Assembly (NCBI GenBank): GCA_022776785.1
Contig: JALFHA010000108.1
Coordinates: 1-14,500, forward strand
Reading direction: 5' to 3'
Source of the DNA: Clostridiales bacterium
GTDB lineage: Bacteria; Bacillota; Clostridia; Christensenellales; Aristaeellaceae
Length of the DNA stretch: 14,500 nucleotides
The position numbers were made by a program, and so were the translations under genes. Position 1 is the first letter of the stretch, and each line of letters opens with the position of its first letter. Shown here piece after piece: positions 1-7,160 of the stretch. A model generated the notes under the pieces. The model was given only the letters and a program-made list of their open reading frames with translations, ran no database searches and was not told the DNA's origin.

Positions 1-2
1 AC

Positions 3-1019
3 GCGCACCAGCGCGGCGCGGCCGTGCAGCAGCTGCTGGGGGACATCCCCAATCAGGGCAAGCGCTCGCAGCACGAGGCGCTGATTGACAAGCTGCGCAG
101 GGCGGAGGAGGAGGGCGCCGCGGTCTATGTGCTCCCCGGCAACCACGACATCGGCGAGGTGAGCGCCGCGGAATTCGCCGCGCTGTATGCGGATTTCGGA
201 TACGGGGAGGCCCTCAGCCGGGACGGGGAGTCGCTGAGCTACAGCGTCCTGCTCGGCGACATACTCCTGCTGCTGCTGGATACAAACGGCTACAGCGGTC
301 ACAGGGACACCGCCTTCCTGACGGACGGCACGCTCGGGTGGATGGAAGGCCCGCTCTCCCGCGCGCGGGACCTGGGCTGGCAGGTGCTCTGCGCGGGGCA
401 CTACCCGCTTCTGACCTCCAACAGCACGCCCTTTTCCGGCAAAGAGAAGGCCGTGAGCCTGCTCGAATCTTACGGCGCGCCGCTGTATCTGTGCGGCCAT
501 CTGCACAAGCGGTGTGTCACCCTCGGGGAGAGCCTGACGGAGCTGGTCGTCGATCAGGCCATCGCCTATCCCTGCTGCTATGCCCTCGTCGATGCGCGGG
601 ACGGCGGCTATCGCTATGAGCCGCAGCCCGTCGCCGTGAGCGAATGGGCTGGCGAGCATGGCGAAGCCGACCCGAACCTTCTCAGCTTTGACGCCTACCA
701 GACCCAGCTGGAGCAGGCCCGGTGCGCATACGTCGTGGCGAAGCTCAGGGGCGAGCAGGAGATTTCCGAGCAGGCGCAGCGGCAGGCGGAGGATTTCTTC
801 TTCAAGCTGTCGGACTATCGCGCTCACGGCACGCTGAGCCGCTATGCCGACATGCTCCGGGAGCACCCCGGCTGCGACATCCTGATTCAGCTCGGCGCGG
901 GAACCATCTACAGCCGGTGGATCCCGTCCGTCCTTGCGGACGCCGTGCCGTACACCACGGGCTTTGTCCTGCGGGAGGGGAACATCGTGACGCTTGACGC
1001 CTCGCAGGCGCAGCCGTAG
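3..1019 (+). CDS. Calcineurin-like metallophosphoesterase, 5' end cut by window
   Basis: The reading frame is open from base 3, so the gene begins upstream of the window; 338 residues are visible. Metallophosphoesterase motifs appear in order: GD (visible residues 13-14), GNHD (46-49), GHY (132-134) and GHLH (165-168). These are the metal-binding and catalytic motifs of the calcineurin-like superfamily; the first DxH motif must lie in the missing part. After the catalytic domain come about 140 residues of mostly helical sequence, rich in Glu, Gln and Ala, as in several Firmicutes members of the family. By homology it hydrolyses phosphodiester or phosphomonoester bonds with two divalent metals; the substrate cannot be read from sequence. 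No signal peptide can be judged because the start is missing. It is followed by a 145-nt gap before the exonuclease gene. Confidence 0.85.
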   Translation, partial: AHQRGAAVQQLLGDIPNQGKRSQHEALIDKLRRAEEEGAAVYVLPGNHDIGEVSAAEFAALYADFGYGEALSRDGESLSYSVLLGDILLLLLDTNGYSGHRDTAFLTDGTLGWMEGPLSRARDLGWQVLCAGHYPLLTSNSTPFSGKEKAVSLLESYGAPLYLCGHLHKRCVTLGESLTELVVDQAIAYPCCYALVDARDGGYRYEPQPVAVSEWAGEHGEADPNLLSFDAYQTQLEQARCAYVVAKLRGEQEISEQAQRQAEDFFFKLSDYRAHGTLSRYADMLREHPGCDILIQLGAGTIYSRWIPSVLADAVPYTTGFVLREGNIVTLDASQAQP

Positions 1020-1082
1020 GCGCGCGGCGGCGGATTTGTATCGCGGTGCAAATTTCCCCTATGAAAATCCGCCGCAATGCGC

Positions 1083-1137
1083 TACAATAGAGCGGAACGC
1101 TTGCAGGCGCGCCCCATGGAGGCGGACGCGCCGTTCC
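1083..1137 (+). promoter_or_regulatory. Possible -10 element and leader hairpin ahead of exonuclease gene
   Basis: TACAAT at 1083-1088 resembles a sigma-A -10 box, but no good -35 sits 16-18 nt upstream. Just downstream, GGAACG (1094-1099) can pair with CGTTCC (1132-1137), and GCGCG (1107-1111) with CGCGC (1127-1131), giving an imperfect hairpin. No T-run follows, so it is not a clear terminator. It could be a leader structure or the transcript end of the phosphoesterase gene. Confidence 0.25.
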
Positions 1138-1164
1138 AAATCACTCTACGTCAGGATGTGGACC

Positions 1165-2187
1165 ATGTTTTCTCAAGCAGACGGGCAGGCCCGTCCGATC
1201 ATCGTGTTCGATCTGGAATGGAACCAGAGCAGCTACACGCCTAACCACAGAATCCCCCATGAGATCATCGAAATCGGCGCGTGCCGCGTGCTGCCCGATT
1301 TTTCCGTGGCGGACACGTTCAGCGCAATCATCCGCCCGCGCGTCTACCGGCGGCTGGACAAGCACATCCGCACGGTGACGGGCATCACCGAGGCGGAGCT
1401 TTCGCAGGGCCGCCCGTTTGCGGAGGTCTTTGCTCAGTTCGCCGCATGGTGCGGCGAGGGCGCGCAGCTCGCCACATGGGGCCGGGACGACTACCCCGTA
1501 CTCAAGCGCAACGCCGCGTTTTTCGGCGTGCCCATGCCCTTCTCGCCGCCGCTGGACATGCAGCTCGTCTTCGGGCACGCGTGTCTGGGCTCCGCGCACC
1601 AGCAGATGAACCTGCACGCCGCGCTGGAGGCCATGCACATCGAGCCGGATGTGCCCGCGCACCGCGCCGTGTACGACGCCGAGTGCACCGCGCTGCTGCT
1701 GCCCGCCATTGACGAGGCCGTGCGCGGCATGGACGACGGGAGGCGCAGCCAGCTCCTTGACATCCTCGCCCGGGAAAGACGCATCGCGGATTCGACGCTG
1801 CGCTCCGTGCCCACGCGCTACATCTACCAGACGGAGGCGCTGGCCGACCGGTCGCTGATGGCGCTCGCCTGTCCGTCGTGCGGCGGCGCGACGCGCTTTG
1901 ACACGCCGTGGTACGACAGCGGGCGGGACAAATACCTCGCGCTGGCCATCTGCCCCGTGCACGGCATGGCGCTGGGCCAGATGCACTTCAAGCGCTCAAG
2001 CGCCACGGGCGTGCTGACGATGCACCAGCGCGCGATGACCGCCACGCCGGAGGAGATTGAAAAAACGCGCGAGGGCTACCGGCTCTACCAGCTCACCCCG
2101 GTCAAGAAGCGTCACCACCGCCTGAGCATGGAGGGTGCGCAGACGCCCGGTCCGCGCCCGTCCGTTTCCAGCCAGCCCAAGCCCTGA
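1165..2187 (+). CDS. DEDDh 3'-5' exonuclease with C-terminal zinc-ribbon-like tail
   Basis: The protein has 340 residues. Exo I is FDLEW (Asp16, Glu18), Exo II contains WGRDD (Trp105-Asp109), and Exo III is HRAVYDAE (His166, Asp171), which together give the DEDDh catalytic set of the DnaQ/ERI1/KapD-like RNase T superfamily. It should remove 3' nucleotides from single-stranded RNA or DNA with two metal ions; the substrate is unknown. Beyond the catalytic domain, CPSC (236-239) and CPVH (263-266) could bind one zinc ion, an extension not needed for exonuclease activity. ATG 1165 was chosen because AGGA lies 8 nt upstream; an in-frame ATG at 1156 has a poorer site, and longer extensions overlap the preceding gene. 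It lies 47 nt before the amidohydrolase gene and probably shares its transcript. The closest named type is KapD (sporulation inhibitor), but identity with KapD is not shown. Confidence 0.85.
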   Translation: MFSQADGQARPIIVFDLEWNQSSYTPNHRIPHEIIEIGACRVLPDFSVADTFSAIIRPRVYRRLDKHIRTVTGITEAELSQGRPFAEVFAQFAAWCGEGAQLATWGRDDYPVLKRNAAFFGVPMPFSPPLDMQLVFGHACLGSAHQQMNLHAALEAMHIEPDVPAHRAVYDAECTALLLPAIDEAVRGMDDGRRSQLLDILARERRIADSTLRSVPTRYIYQTEALADRSLMALACPSCGGATRFDTPWYDSGRDKYLALAICPVHGMALGQMHFKRSSATGVLTMHQRAMTATPEEIEKTREGYRLYQLTPVKKRHHRLSMEGAQTPGPRPSVSSQPKP

Positions 2188-2234
2188 CTCCGGCTTCCCC
2201 TTACGCTCTCGAAAAGAAAGGAATCGGATTTCGC

Positions 2235-3398
2235 ATGAATTTCCTGCCTGAGGCGCAGGCGATGGACGCCGCCATGCGCGCCTTTTTTGAGGATCTGCAC
2301 CAGTATCCCGAGCCCTCCCACCATGAGGTGCGCACCAATGCCAAGCTGCGCGAGGCGCTGAGCCTGCCCGGCATCGAGCTGCTCTGCCCGAAGGACAACA
2401 TCACCATCGCCGTCGTGCGCGGCGCAAGGCCCGGCAGAACCGTCGGCCTGCGCTTTGACACCGACGCGCTGCAAATGCAGGAGCTGACCGGCCTGCCCTA
2501 TCAGTCCCGCGTGGAGGGCATGATGCACGGCTGCGGCCACGACGCGCACACGACGGCGGGCGTGTTCGCCGCGCGCCTGCTCTCCGCGCACAGGGACGCG
2601 CTCTGCGGCACGGTCAAGATCATCTTCCAGCCCGCCGAGGAGGGCGAGCACGGCGCCAAGGAGGTCATCGCCACGGGGCTCGTCAGCGACGTGGACGCCT
2701 TCTACGCCCTGCACGTCTGGAGCCCGTATCCCACGGGCACGCTGCACGCCTCCGCCGGGGGCGTGTGCGCCGCGCCGGTCATGTTCAAGGTGACGCTGCA
2801 CGGACGCGGCGGCCACGGCGCCGTGCCCGAGGCCTGCATCGATCCCATCGCGGCGGGCGCGGCCGTGGTGCAGTCCCTCCAGCATATCGTCTCGCGGTTT
2901 GTCTCGCCCATGCAGAGCGTCGTGGTGACGGTCGGCTCCTTCCACGCCGGCACGCGCTGCAACATCATCGCGCAGGACGCCGTGCTCGAGGGCACGCTGC
3001 GCTGCTTTGACGACGGCGTGTACCATACGCTGCTTGATTCCTTCCGGCGTGTCGTCACCGACGTCGCCCACGCGCACGGCTGCACCGCGGACATTGAATT
3101 CAACGAGGTCTGCGGCGTGATGGTCAACGACGCTCGCCTTGCGCAGCTCGCGTGCGAGGCCGCCGGCGAGCTCGTGCCGCCCGAGCGCATCCAGCCGCAG
3201 GAGCCCAGTATGCTCGGCGACGACTTCGCCGATTACCGCGCCATCGCGCCGTGCTGCTATGTTCAGGTCGGCATGAATGCCCCGGAAAAGGGCTGCACCG
3301 CCGCGCACCACCACGGCCTCTTCCGCGTGGATGAGGATGTGCTGCCGCTGTGCGCCGCATGGCTGGCGGGCTGCGCCTTCCTCGCCGCCGCGCCCTGA
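2235..3398 (+). CDS. M20 family metal-dependent amidohydrolase (M20D-like)
   Basis: The 387-residue length is typical of M20D amidohydrolases such as hippurate, N-acyl-amino-acid and indole-acetyl-amino-acid hydrolases. Visible motifs are RFDTDAL (Asp75, Asp77), HGCGHDAH (98-105, metal ligands Cys100 and His102, catalytic region Asp103), QPAEEG (Glu135-Glu136), LHVW (His160), the GRGGHG dimerisation/lid motif (His194), and the C-terminal HHHGLF (His358-360), replacing the more usual HNPxFDFDE. It should cleave an amide bond between an acyl group and an amino acid in the cytoplasm; no signal peptide is seen. The substrate is not predictable. A stretch AAAGGA ends 12 nt before the ATG, a rather long spacing. 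Context suggests co-transcription with the exonuclease gene, with no obvious functional link. Confidence 0.92.
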   Translation: MNFLPEAQAMDAAMRAFFEDLHQYPEPSHHEVRTNAKLREALSLPGIELLCPKDNITIAVVRGARPGRTVGLRFDTDALQMQELTGLPYQSRVEGMMHGCGHDAHTTAGVFAARLLSAHRDALCGTVKIIFQPAEEGEHGAKEVIATGLVSDVDAFYALHVWSPYPTGTLHASAGGVCAAPVMFKVTLHGRGGHGAVPEACIDPIAAGAAVVQSLQHIVSRFVSPMQSVVVTVGSFHAGTRCNIIAQDAVLEGTLRCFDDGVYHTLLDSFRRVVTDVAHAHGCTADIEFNEVCGVMVNDARLAQLACEAAGELVPPERIQPQEPSMLGDDFADYRAIAPCCYVQVGMNAPEKGCTAAHHHGLFRVDEDVLPLCAAWLAGCAFLAAAP

Positions 3399-3413
3399 GC
3401 GCAGGACGCGCGT

Positions 3414-3444
3414 TTATCCACAAGCTCTCCATGATTGTGGATAA
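3414..3444. promoter_or_regulatory. Two perfect DnaA boxes in inverted orientation
   Basis: TTATCCACA (3414-3422) and TGTGGATAA (3436-3444) are exact DnaA boxes facing each other with 13 nt between. They lie within an 11-bp inverted repeat (3413-3423 and 3435-3445) with an 11-nt loop. No T-run follows, so a DnaA binding site is more likely than a terminator, although the hairpin might also mark the end of the amidohydrolase transcript. The rest of the 3399-3612 gap holds a partial CCCACA element near 3475-3480 and the palindrome at 3549-3564. Confidence 0.6.
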
Positions 3445-3548
3445 AGCAGCCGGTTCTGCGCCTTCGGGCACCTGCCCACAGGCTGGAGCCAACCTGACTT
3501 TCCGCTTTTTCACGAAATCTTAACAGGAATTCAGTCTGCGGGGAAGAA

Positions 3549-3564
3549 ATACACTATAGTGTAT
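3549..3564. promoter_or_regulatory. Perfect 16-bp palindrome, probable operator
   Basis: ATACACTATAGTGTAT is a perfect dyad (8 + 8, no spacer) about 50 nt upstream of the small membrane protein start. It contains TATAGT (3555-3560), which could act as a -10 box, but there is no convincing -35. Its form suits a homodimeric repressor. It does not match LexA, Fur or CodY consensus sites. The binding factor is unknown. Confidence 0.45.
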
Positions 3565-3612
3565 GTGGCGTCTTTGCGCCATGTAATCCATGCCATGAGG
3601 GGTTGCCTGACC

Positions 3613-3906
3613 ATGAAAGCCTATATCAAGAAAACGCTGCGCGCCGACAGGCTCCGCGAGTTTGTCCAGCGCCGCCGCATCAATACCATCGGCGTGTTTT
3701 TGCTCACGCTGTTCAGCCTCGTGCTGACGATCCTGGGCGCGCTGCTTTCCTTCCCGCGCACCTACATCCTCGCCTTTGTCACTGTGATGCTGACGCTGCT
3801 CTCCGCCGTGCAGATTTTCAAGCTGCGCAGCGGCTTCCGCACCATCCGCGACTTCCGGGGCTACCGCCGCCGCAGGAAGCACGTCGGCAGCGAGCAGACG
3901 GAGTGA
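3613..3906 (+). CDS. Small two-helix membrane protein, function unknown
   Basis: The 97-residue protein begins with a basic amphipathic stretch (about residues 1-24, rich in Lys and Arg). Two hydrophobic segments follow (about 25-46 and 51-68), then a very basic, Arg-rich C-terminal tail. The positive ends suggest that both termini face the cytoplasm. ATG 3613 was chosen because GAGGGG (3597-3602) lies 10 nt upstream; in-frame starts at 3559 (GTG) and 3595 lack such a site. I do not recognise a family. It stands alone between the DnaA-box-containing gap and a transposase-like remnant, and its composition matches the surrounding GC-rich genes. Confidence 0.6.
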   Translation: MKAYIKKTLRADRLREFVQRRRINTIGVFLLTLFSLVLTILGALLSFPRTYILAFVTVMLTLLSAVQIFKLRSGFRTIRDFRGYRRRRKHVGSEQTE

Positions 3907-3956
3907 ATCGCAATTTGTCCACAGAGGGCCTCCCCGACCAGCATGAAACGGAGGCA

Positions 3957-4202
3957 ATGAGCATCATGATGTCTTTGTTCAATGAGGAGGCCATTCAAAG
4001 AGCATACGGCAAGGAGAAATATGATGAGGGCTTGGCCGCAGGCAGAGCTGCTGGCACGGCAGTCGGCAAGGACGATCAGGCAAAGAAAACGGCCCTGAAT
4101 CTGCACAGGGCGGGCATGTCCGAGGGCATGATCGCTCAGATGATCGGCTATCCCTCCGATACTGTCAGAAAATGGCTTGCGCAGGCTGGGGGCTGCGCGT
4201 AA
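3957..4202 (+). pseudogene. C-terminal remnant of an Rpn/PD-(D/E)XK transposase-like protein
   Basis: The frame encodes about 80 residues with a LFNEEAIQRAYGKEKYDEG segment, a Gly/Ala/Lys-rich linker and a final helical part resembling an HTH (MSEGMIAQMIGYPSDTVRKW). This pattern is typical of the C-terminal tail of Rpn-family (COG5464-type) recombination-promoting nuclease/putative transposases common in Clostridia. The whole N-terminal nuclease domain is missing, and the space upstream belongs to the small membrane protein, so I read this as a decayed fragment. It may still be translated: GGAGG (3950-3954) lies 11 nt before an in-frame ATG at 3966. Its codon use is less GC-biased than that of its neighbours, consistent with transfer. 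A free-standing small HTH protein is the alternative. Confidence 0.6.
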
Positions 4203-4218
4203 ACGTCCCCGGCACAAC

Positions 4219-4300
4219 AGCCGCCTGTCTCCCGTTTCCGCCGCGCACAGAGCGCACAGCAGGAAACCGACGGAGGCAGGCGGCTGAGCTTTTTTATTTT
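4219..4300 (+). terminator. Rho-independent terminator with long stem
   Basis: AGCCGCCTG (4219-4227) pairs with CAGGCGGCT (4277-4285), with further pairing inside (CTCC/GGAG and GTTTCC/GGAAAC). A T-rich run at 4290-4300 follows shortly after. The T-run is on the + strand side, so it ends the rightward transcripts before the convergent operon whose last gene stops at 4308. Confidence 0.85.
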
Positions 4301-4307
4301 CTGGCCT

Positions 4308-4952
4308 TCACAGCGCCTTGGGCAGATCCCACCGGAACACGGTCGCCAGCAGGCGCAGCACCACTGTCACCGCCCAGCCCGCGCTGTATGCCCACACGGT
4401 GGACATCCCGTGCTCCGCCATCAGCGCGTAGCACAGCGCCCCGGCAATCGCCGCAACGGCGTAGACGCGCTTTTTGAGCACGAACGGAATCTCCTTGATG
4501 AGGACGTCGCGCAGCATTCCGCCGCCGACCGCCGTGATCATGCCCAGAAACGTGACCAGAAACGTGTTGCCGCCGAAGCCCGCCTCCACGCCGATGCGCG
4601 CGCCGGAGACGGCGAACACCCCCAGCCCGATCGCGTCAAAGACGTTGTTGACCTGCTCCACCAGCTTTTCCCGCGCCAGATACCGCTCCTTGTAGATGCG
4701 CGCCAGCACAAAGACCGTCAGCGCGCACACGCAGGCGAGCGCCACATAGTTCGAGCTGGAAAACATGCGCGGCGGGAAGTGCCCGATAAACACGTCCCGC
4801 ATCGTGCCGCCGCCCAGCGCCGTAACCACCGCCAGCACCATCACGCCGAAGATGTCCGTGCCCGAATCGATGGCGATCATCGCACCGGAGACGGCAAACG
4901 CCGCCGTGCCGATCCACTCGCCGATCTGAAAAAAGAAATTAAGGTCGATCAT
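4308..4952 (-). CDS. TRIC/UPF0126 family membrane channel protein
   Basis: The 214-residue protein has two homologous halves. Each carries an FAVSGA motif followed by a glycine-rich LGGGTMRDV or VGGGMLRDV segment, the signature of the bacterial UPF0126 (YadS/YicG/YvgT) family. Hydrophobicity suggests about seven membrane helices, as in prokaryotic TRIC channels, which are trimeric cation channels; related family members have been linked to glycine uptake, so the transported species here is uncertain. The start MIDLNFFF was chosen: ATG 4952 lies one base after the stop of the upstream 76-aa gene, with GGAG just ahead, implying translational coupling. A longer start would overlap that gene more. 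It is the last gene of the four-gene operon. Confidence 0.9.
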   Translation of the reverse strand: MIDLNFFFQIGEWIGTAAFAVSGAMIAIDSGTDIFGVMVLAVVTALGGGTMRDVFIGHFPPRMFSSSNYVALACVCALTVFVLARIYKERYLAREKLVEQVNNVFDAIGLGVFAVSGARIGVEAGFGGNTFLVTFLGMITAVGGGMLRDVLIKEIPFVLKKRVYAVAAIAGALCYALMAEHGMSTVWAYSAGWAVTVVLRLLATVFRWDLPKAL

Positions 4953-4953
4953 C

Positions 4954-5184
4954 TCACTCCAGCTCCCCCTGATCCCCGCGCGCATAGGCCGCCGTCAGCA
5001 CCTGCGAAAGCGCATAGTGCGTCTCCCGCTTTCGCCCGGGCAGGCGCGCGCTGAAGCCCATACCATCCTCGTCAATGGCCGTCACCAGCAGATTGCGCCG
5101 GGTCATCGCGCCCGTCTCATCCAGCAGCACCGCCTGAATTCTGCGCCCGCGCTCGAGCGAATACGTCAAAAACCGCTCAACCAT
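4954..5184 (-). CDS. Conserved small protein of unknown function (76 aa)
   Basis: The protein is short, soluble and charged, with no membrane segment. The alternating pattern around IQAVLLDETG, NLLVTAIDEDGMGFSA and ETHYALSQVLTAAYARGD suggests four or five beta strands, as in a small Sm- or WYL-like barrel; this fold guess is inference. I recall similar short proteins in other Clostridia but cannot name a family. Its ATG (5184-5182) shares one base with the stop of the 655-aa gene (TGATG), and its stop lies one base before the TRIC gene start. It is therefore a real, translationally coupled operon member. Confidence 0.7.
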   Translation of the reverse strand: MVERFLTYSLERGRRIQAVLLDETGAMTRRNLLVTAIDEDGMGFSARLPGRKRETHYALSQVLTAAYARGDQGELE

Positions 5185-7151
5185 CAGCCGCCGCTCCCCT
5201 CGTCCGGGTCGGCGGCTTTCTCCGCGCCCTCCTGCGCCGCGCCGCCCACGCGGTAGATCGTCACGTCCTGATTCTCAAAGACCGTCTCATACAGCGCATC
5301 AAGCGCCTGCGTGTCCACGTCAAACTCGCTGCGCTCATAGTCGCTGACAAAGATGTAATCTACGCCGTAGCGCTCCAGCACATCGGCGCTGCCTTCCGGA
5401 TTCTCGAGGAAGCGGCGGCAGTCCTCCGCCTGCTCCCCGTAGGTCAGGCCGTGGAAGAATACATACAGGTCGCTGCCGCAGATGATCTGCCGCCCCGCCA
5501 GCGAGCAGACGGGGTTGATGTGCTGCTGCCCGGTCAGGAACACCGCGTCCCTGTCCGTGTTCTCCTCAATCCATGCCCCCGCCTCGACGGCGCTGCGGCT
5601 GAAGAGCTGATAGCCCGAGACCGTCTCCCGCGCGATGGACAGCGCGCCGGAGAGCGTGCTCGCCGCGATGAACAGCGCGCACAGCAGCGCGCGGCCGCGA
5701 AGCCCCGCCAGCCGCTGCATGAGGATGGAGCCGTAGTCCGCCGCGAGAATCGCGCCGAACATGTACCAGATGTAGAACAGCTTGTTGTTGTCGTATTCGT
5801 TGCGCTGGAAGAGCACCGTCTCCGCGACGGCGAAGATGGCCGCCATGCCCAGCACGATATCCAGATGGCCGCGCCGCCGCGCGTTCAGGCACGCGCAGAC
5901 GATGAGGATGAACGGCAGACCGACGTTCTTCACCCAGAACCAGAAATAGCCGTCGATGAGCCCGCGCCCGCCGCTGTTGTTGACCCAGTTGAACTGGAAG
6001 CGCAGCACGCCGCCCTCCACCGTCTGGCGCACGGCGTTGCCCAGCACCTGCGGCAGCGCCAGCACCAGCACAATGCCCAGATACACGCCCGCACGCGCGA
6101 GCACGCCCCGGCGCTGACCGGGGCTGAGCATCAGCCGCCCGAGCAGATAGCCGCCGGAAAACAGCCCCAGCGCCAGGAACGTGTGCGTATGCACCAGCGG
6201 CAGCGCGCTTGCCCACAGGGCGAGCATCACCGTCTGGCGCATGGAGCGCTCCCGCTCTGAGCTGATGAGCAGGTAGAGTGCGGGCAGCACCATCGCCCAG
6301 CCGCCCAGCAGCGCGCGCTGCGGAATCAGCAGGTCGGCAATGACGTTGGAAAAGCGCAGGTTCAGGTCGGGCTGATTGGCCGGGGTCTTGTAGTAGCCCG
6401 TGAAGATCTCCTTCACCCGGGCGAAATTGTCCCTGAAGGCCATGTCAAAGTCGTACAGGAAGCCCAAACCGCCGTTGAGGAAGAACAGCAGCGCCGCCAC
6501 GGCGACGGCCTTGTGCCGCCCGCCGAGGATCTGCTGCGCCAGCAGCATATAGCCCGCGTAGGTCAGCGCCATGAGCAGCGTGCCCGGCACGACCAGCGCC
6601 AGATTGAGCGGCAGCCCCAGCAGCAGCATCGACGTGCTCAGCGAGTCCGCCAGATAGGGGTAGGACAGCGGCGTATCGGCCAGCAGGCTGTAGCCCGGCG
6701 GGAACGCCGCGTCCTTCATCGAGGTGATGAACGCCAGGTGCATACACAGGTCGCCGTAGGTGGACTGTCCGCACCAATAGGAGCCGTCCGCCGCGGGCAT
6801 GAGCATGTGCGTGTATTGCAGATACGCCGACAGCGCCGTCAGCGGCAGGCCGACGAGCGCCATCACCGCGAGCTGACGGTGATCCTGCGGGGTCATTTTT
6901 CTGGGGGACTGCCTGTCGCGCAGCGCATGGCAGGCGACGAGCGCCGCAGCCAGCAGCACGAGCGCCGCAGCATGTGCCGCCAGAGAAAAGCGCAAAAAAT
7001 ATGCACACAGTGCGGGCAGCTGCATCATCAGCAGCACGCCCAGCGCCGTGCCGAGCCATGCGCGCACCAGCGGGCTCTTGTGCGGCAGCAGCAGCCGCAC
7101 CATCGCGACGCCGCTTGCCATGTACAGAAGAAGATACCGGATAGCCGCCAT
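5184..7151 (-). CDS. Large polytopic membrane protein, GT-C glycosyltransferase-like
   Basis: The 655 residues contain roughly 12-13 hydrophobic helices followed by a soluble C-terminal domain (about residues 525-636) and an acidic tail. The loop after the first few helices carries THMLMP (114-119) and STYGDLCMHL (130-139), with Asp134 and His138. An acidic residue in this first outer loop is typical of the GT-C fold, which moves sugars from polyprenyl-phosphate donors on the outer face. Further on, NEYDNNKLFYIWYMFG is a strongly conserved-looking block. The C-terminal domain, with WIEENTDRDAVFL and YGVDYIFVSD, resembles the outer domain of DUF2298/YfhO/PMT-like proteins. The exact family and substrate are not determinable. 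It follows the 185-aa gene by 9 nt and overlaps the 76-aa gene by one base. An uncharacterised cell-surface glycosylation or lipid-linked sugar role is plausible inference. Confidence 0.75.
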   Translation of the reverse strand: MAAIRYLLLYMASGVAMVRLLLPHKSPLVRAWLGTALGVLLMMQLPALCAYFLRFSLAAHAAALVLLAAALVACHALRDRQSPRKMTPQDHRQLAVMALVGLPLTALSAYLQYTHMLMPAADGSYWCGQSTYGDLCMHLAFITSMKDAAFPPGYSLLADTPLSYPYLADSLSTSMLLLGLPLNLALVVPGTLLMALTYAGYMLLAQQILGGRHKAVAVAALLFFLNGGLGFLYDFDMAFRDNFARVKEIFTGYYKTPANQPDLNLRFSNVIADLLIPQRALLGGWAMVLPALYLLISSERERSMRQTVMLALWASALPLVHTHTFLALGLFSGGYLLGRLMLSPGQRRGVLARAGVYLGIVLVLALPQVLGNAVRQTVEGGVLRFQFNWVNNSGGRGLIDGYFWFWVKNVGLPFILIVCACLNARRRGHLDIVLGMAAIFAVAETVLFQRNEYDNNKLFYIWYMFGAILAADYGSILMQRLAGLRGRALLCALFIAASTLSGALSIARETVSGYQLFSRSAVEAGAWIEENTDRDAVFLTGQQHINPVCSLAGRQIICGSDLYVFFHGLTYGEQAEDCRRFLENPEGSADVLERYGVDYIFVSDYERSEFDVDTQALDALYETVFENQDVTIYRVGGAAQEGAEKAADPDEGSGG

Positions 7152-7160
7152 GCGCGAGCC

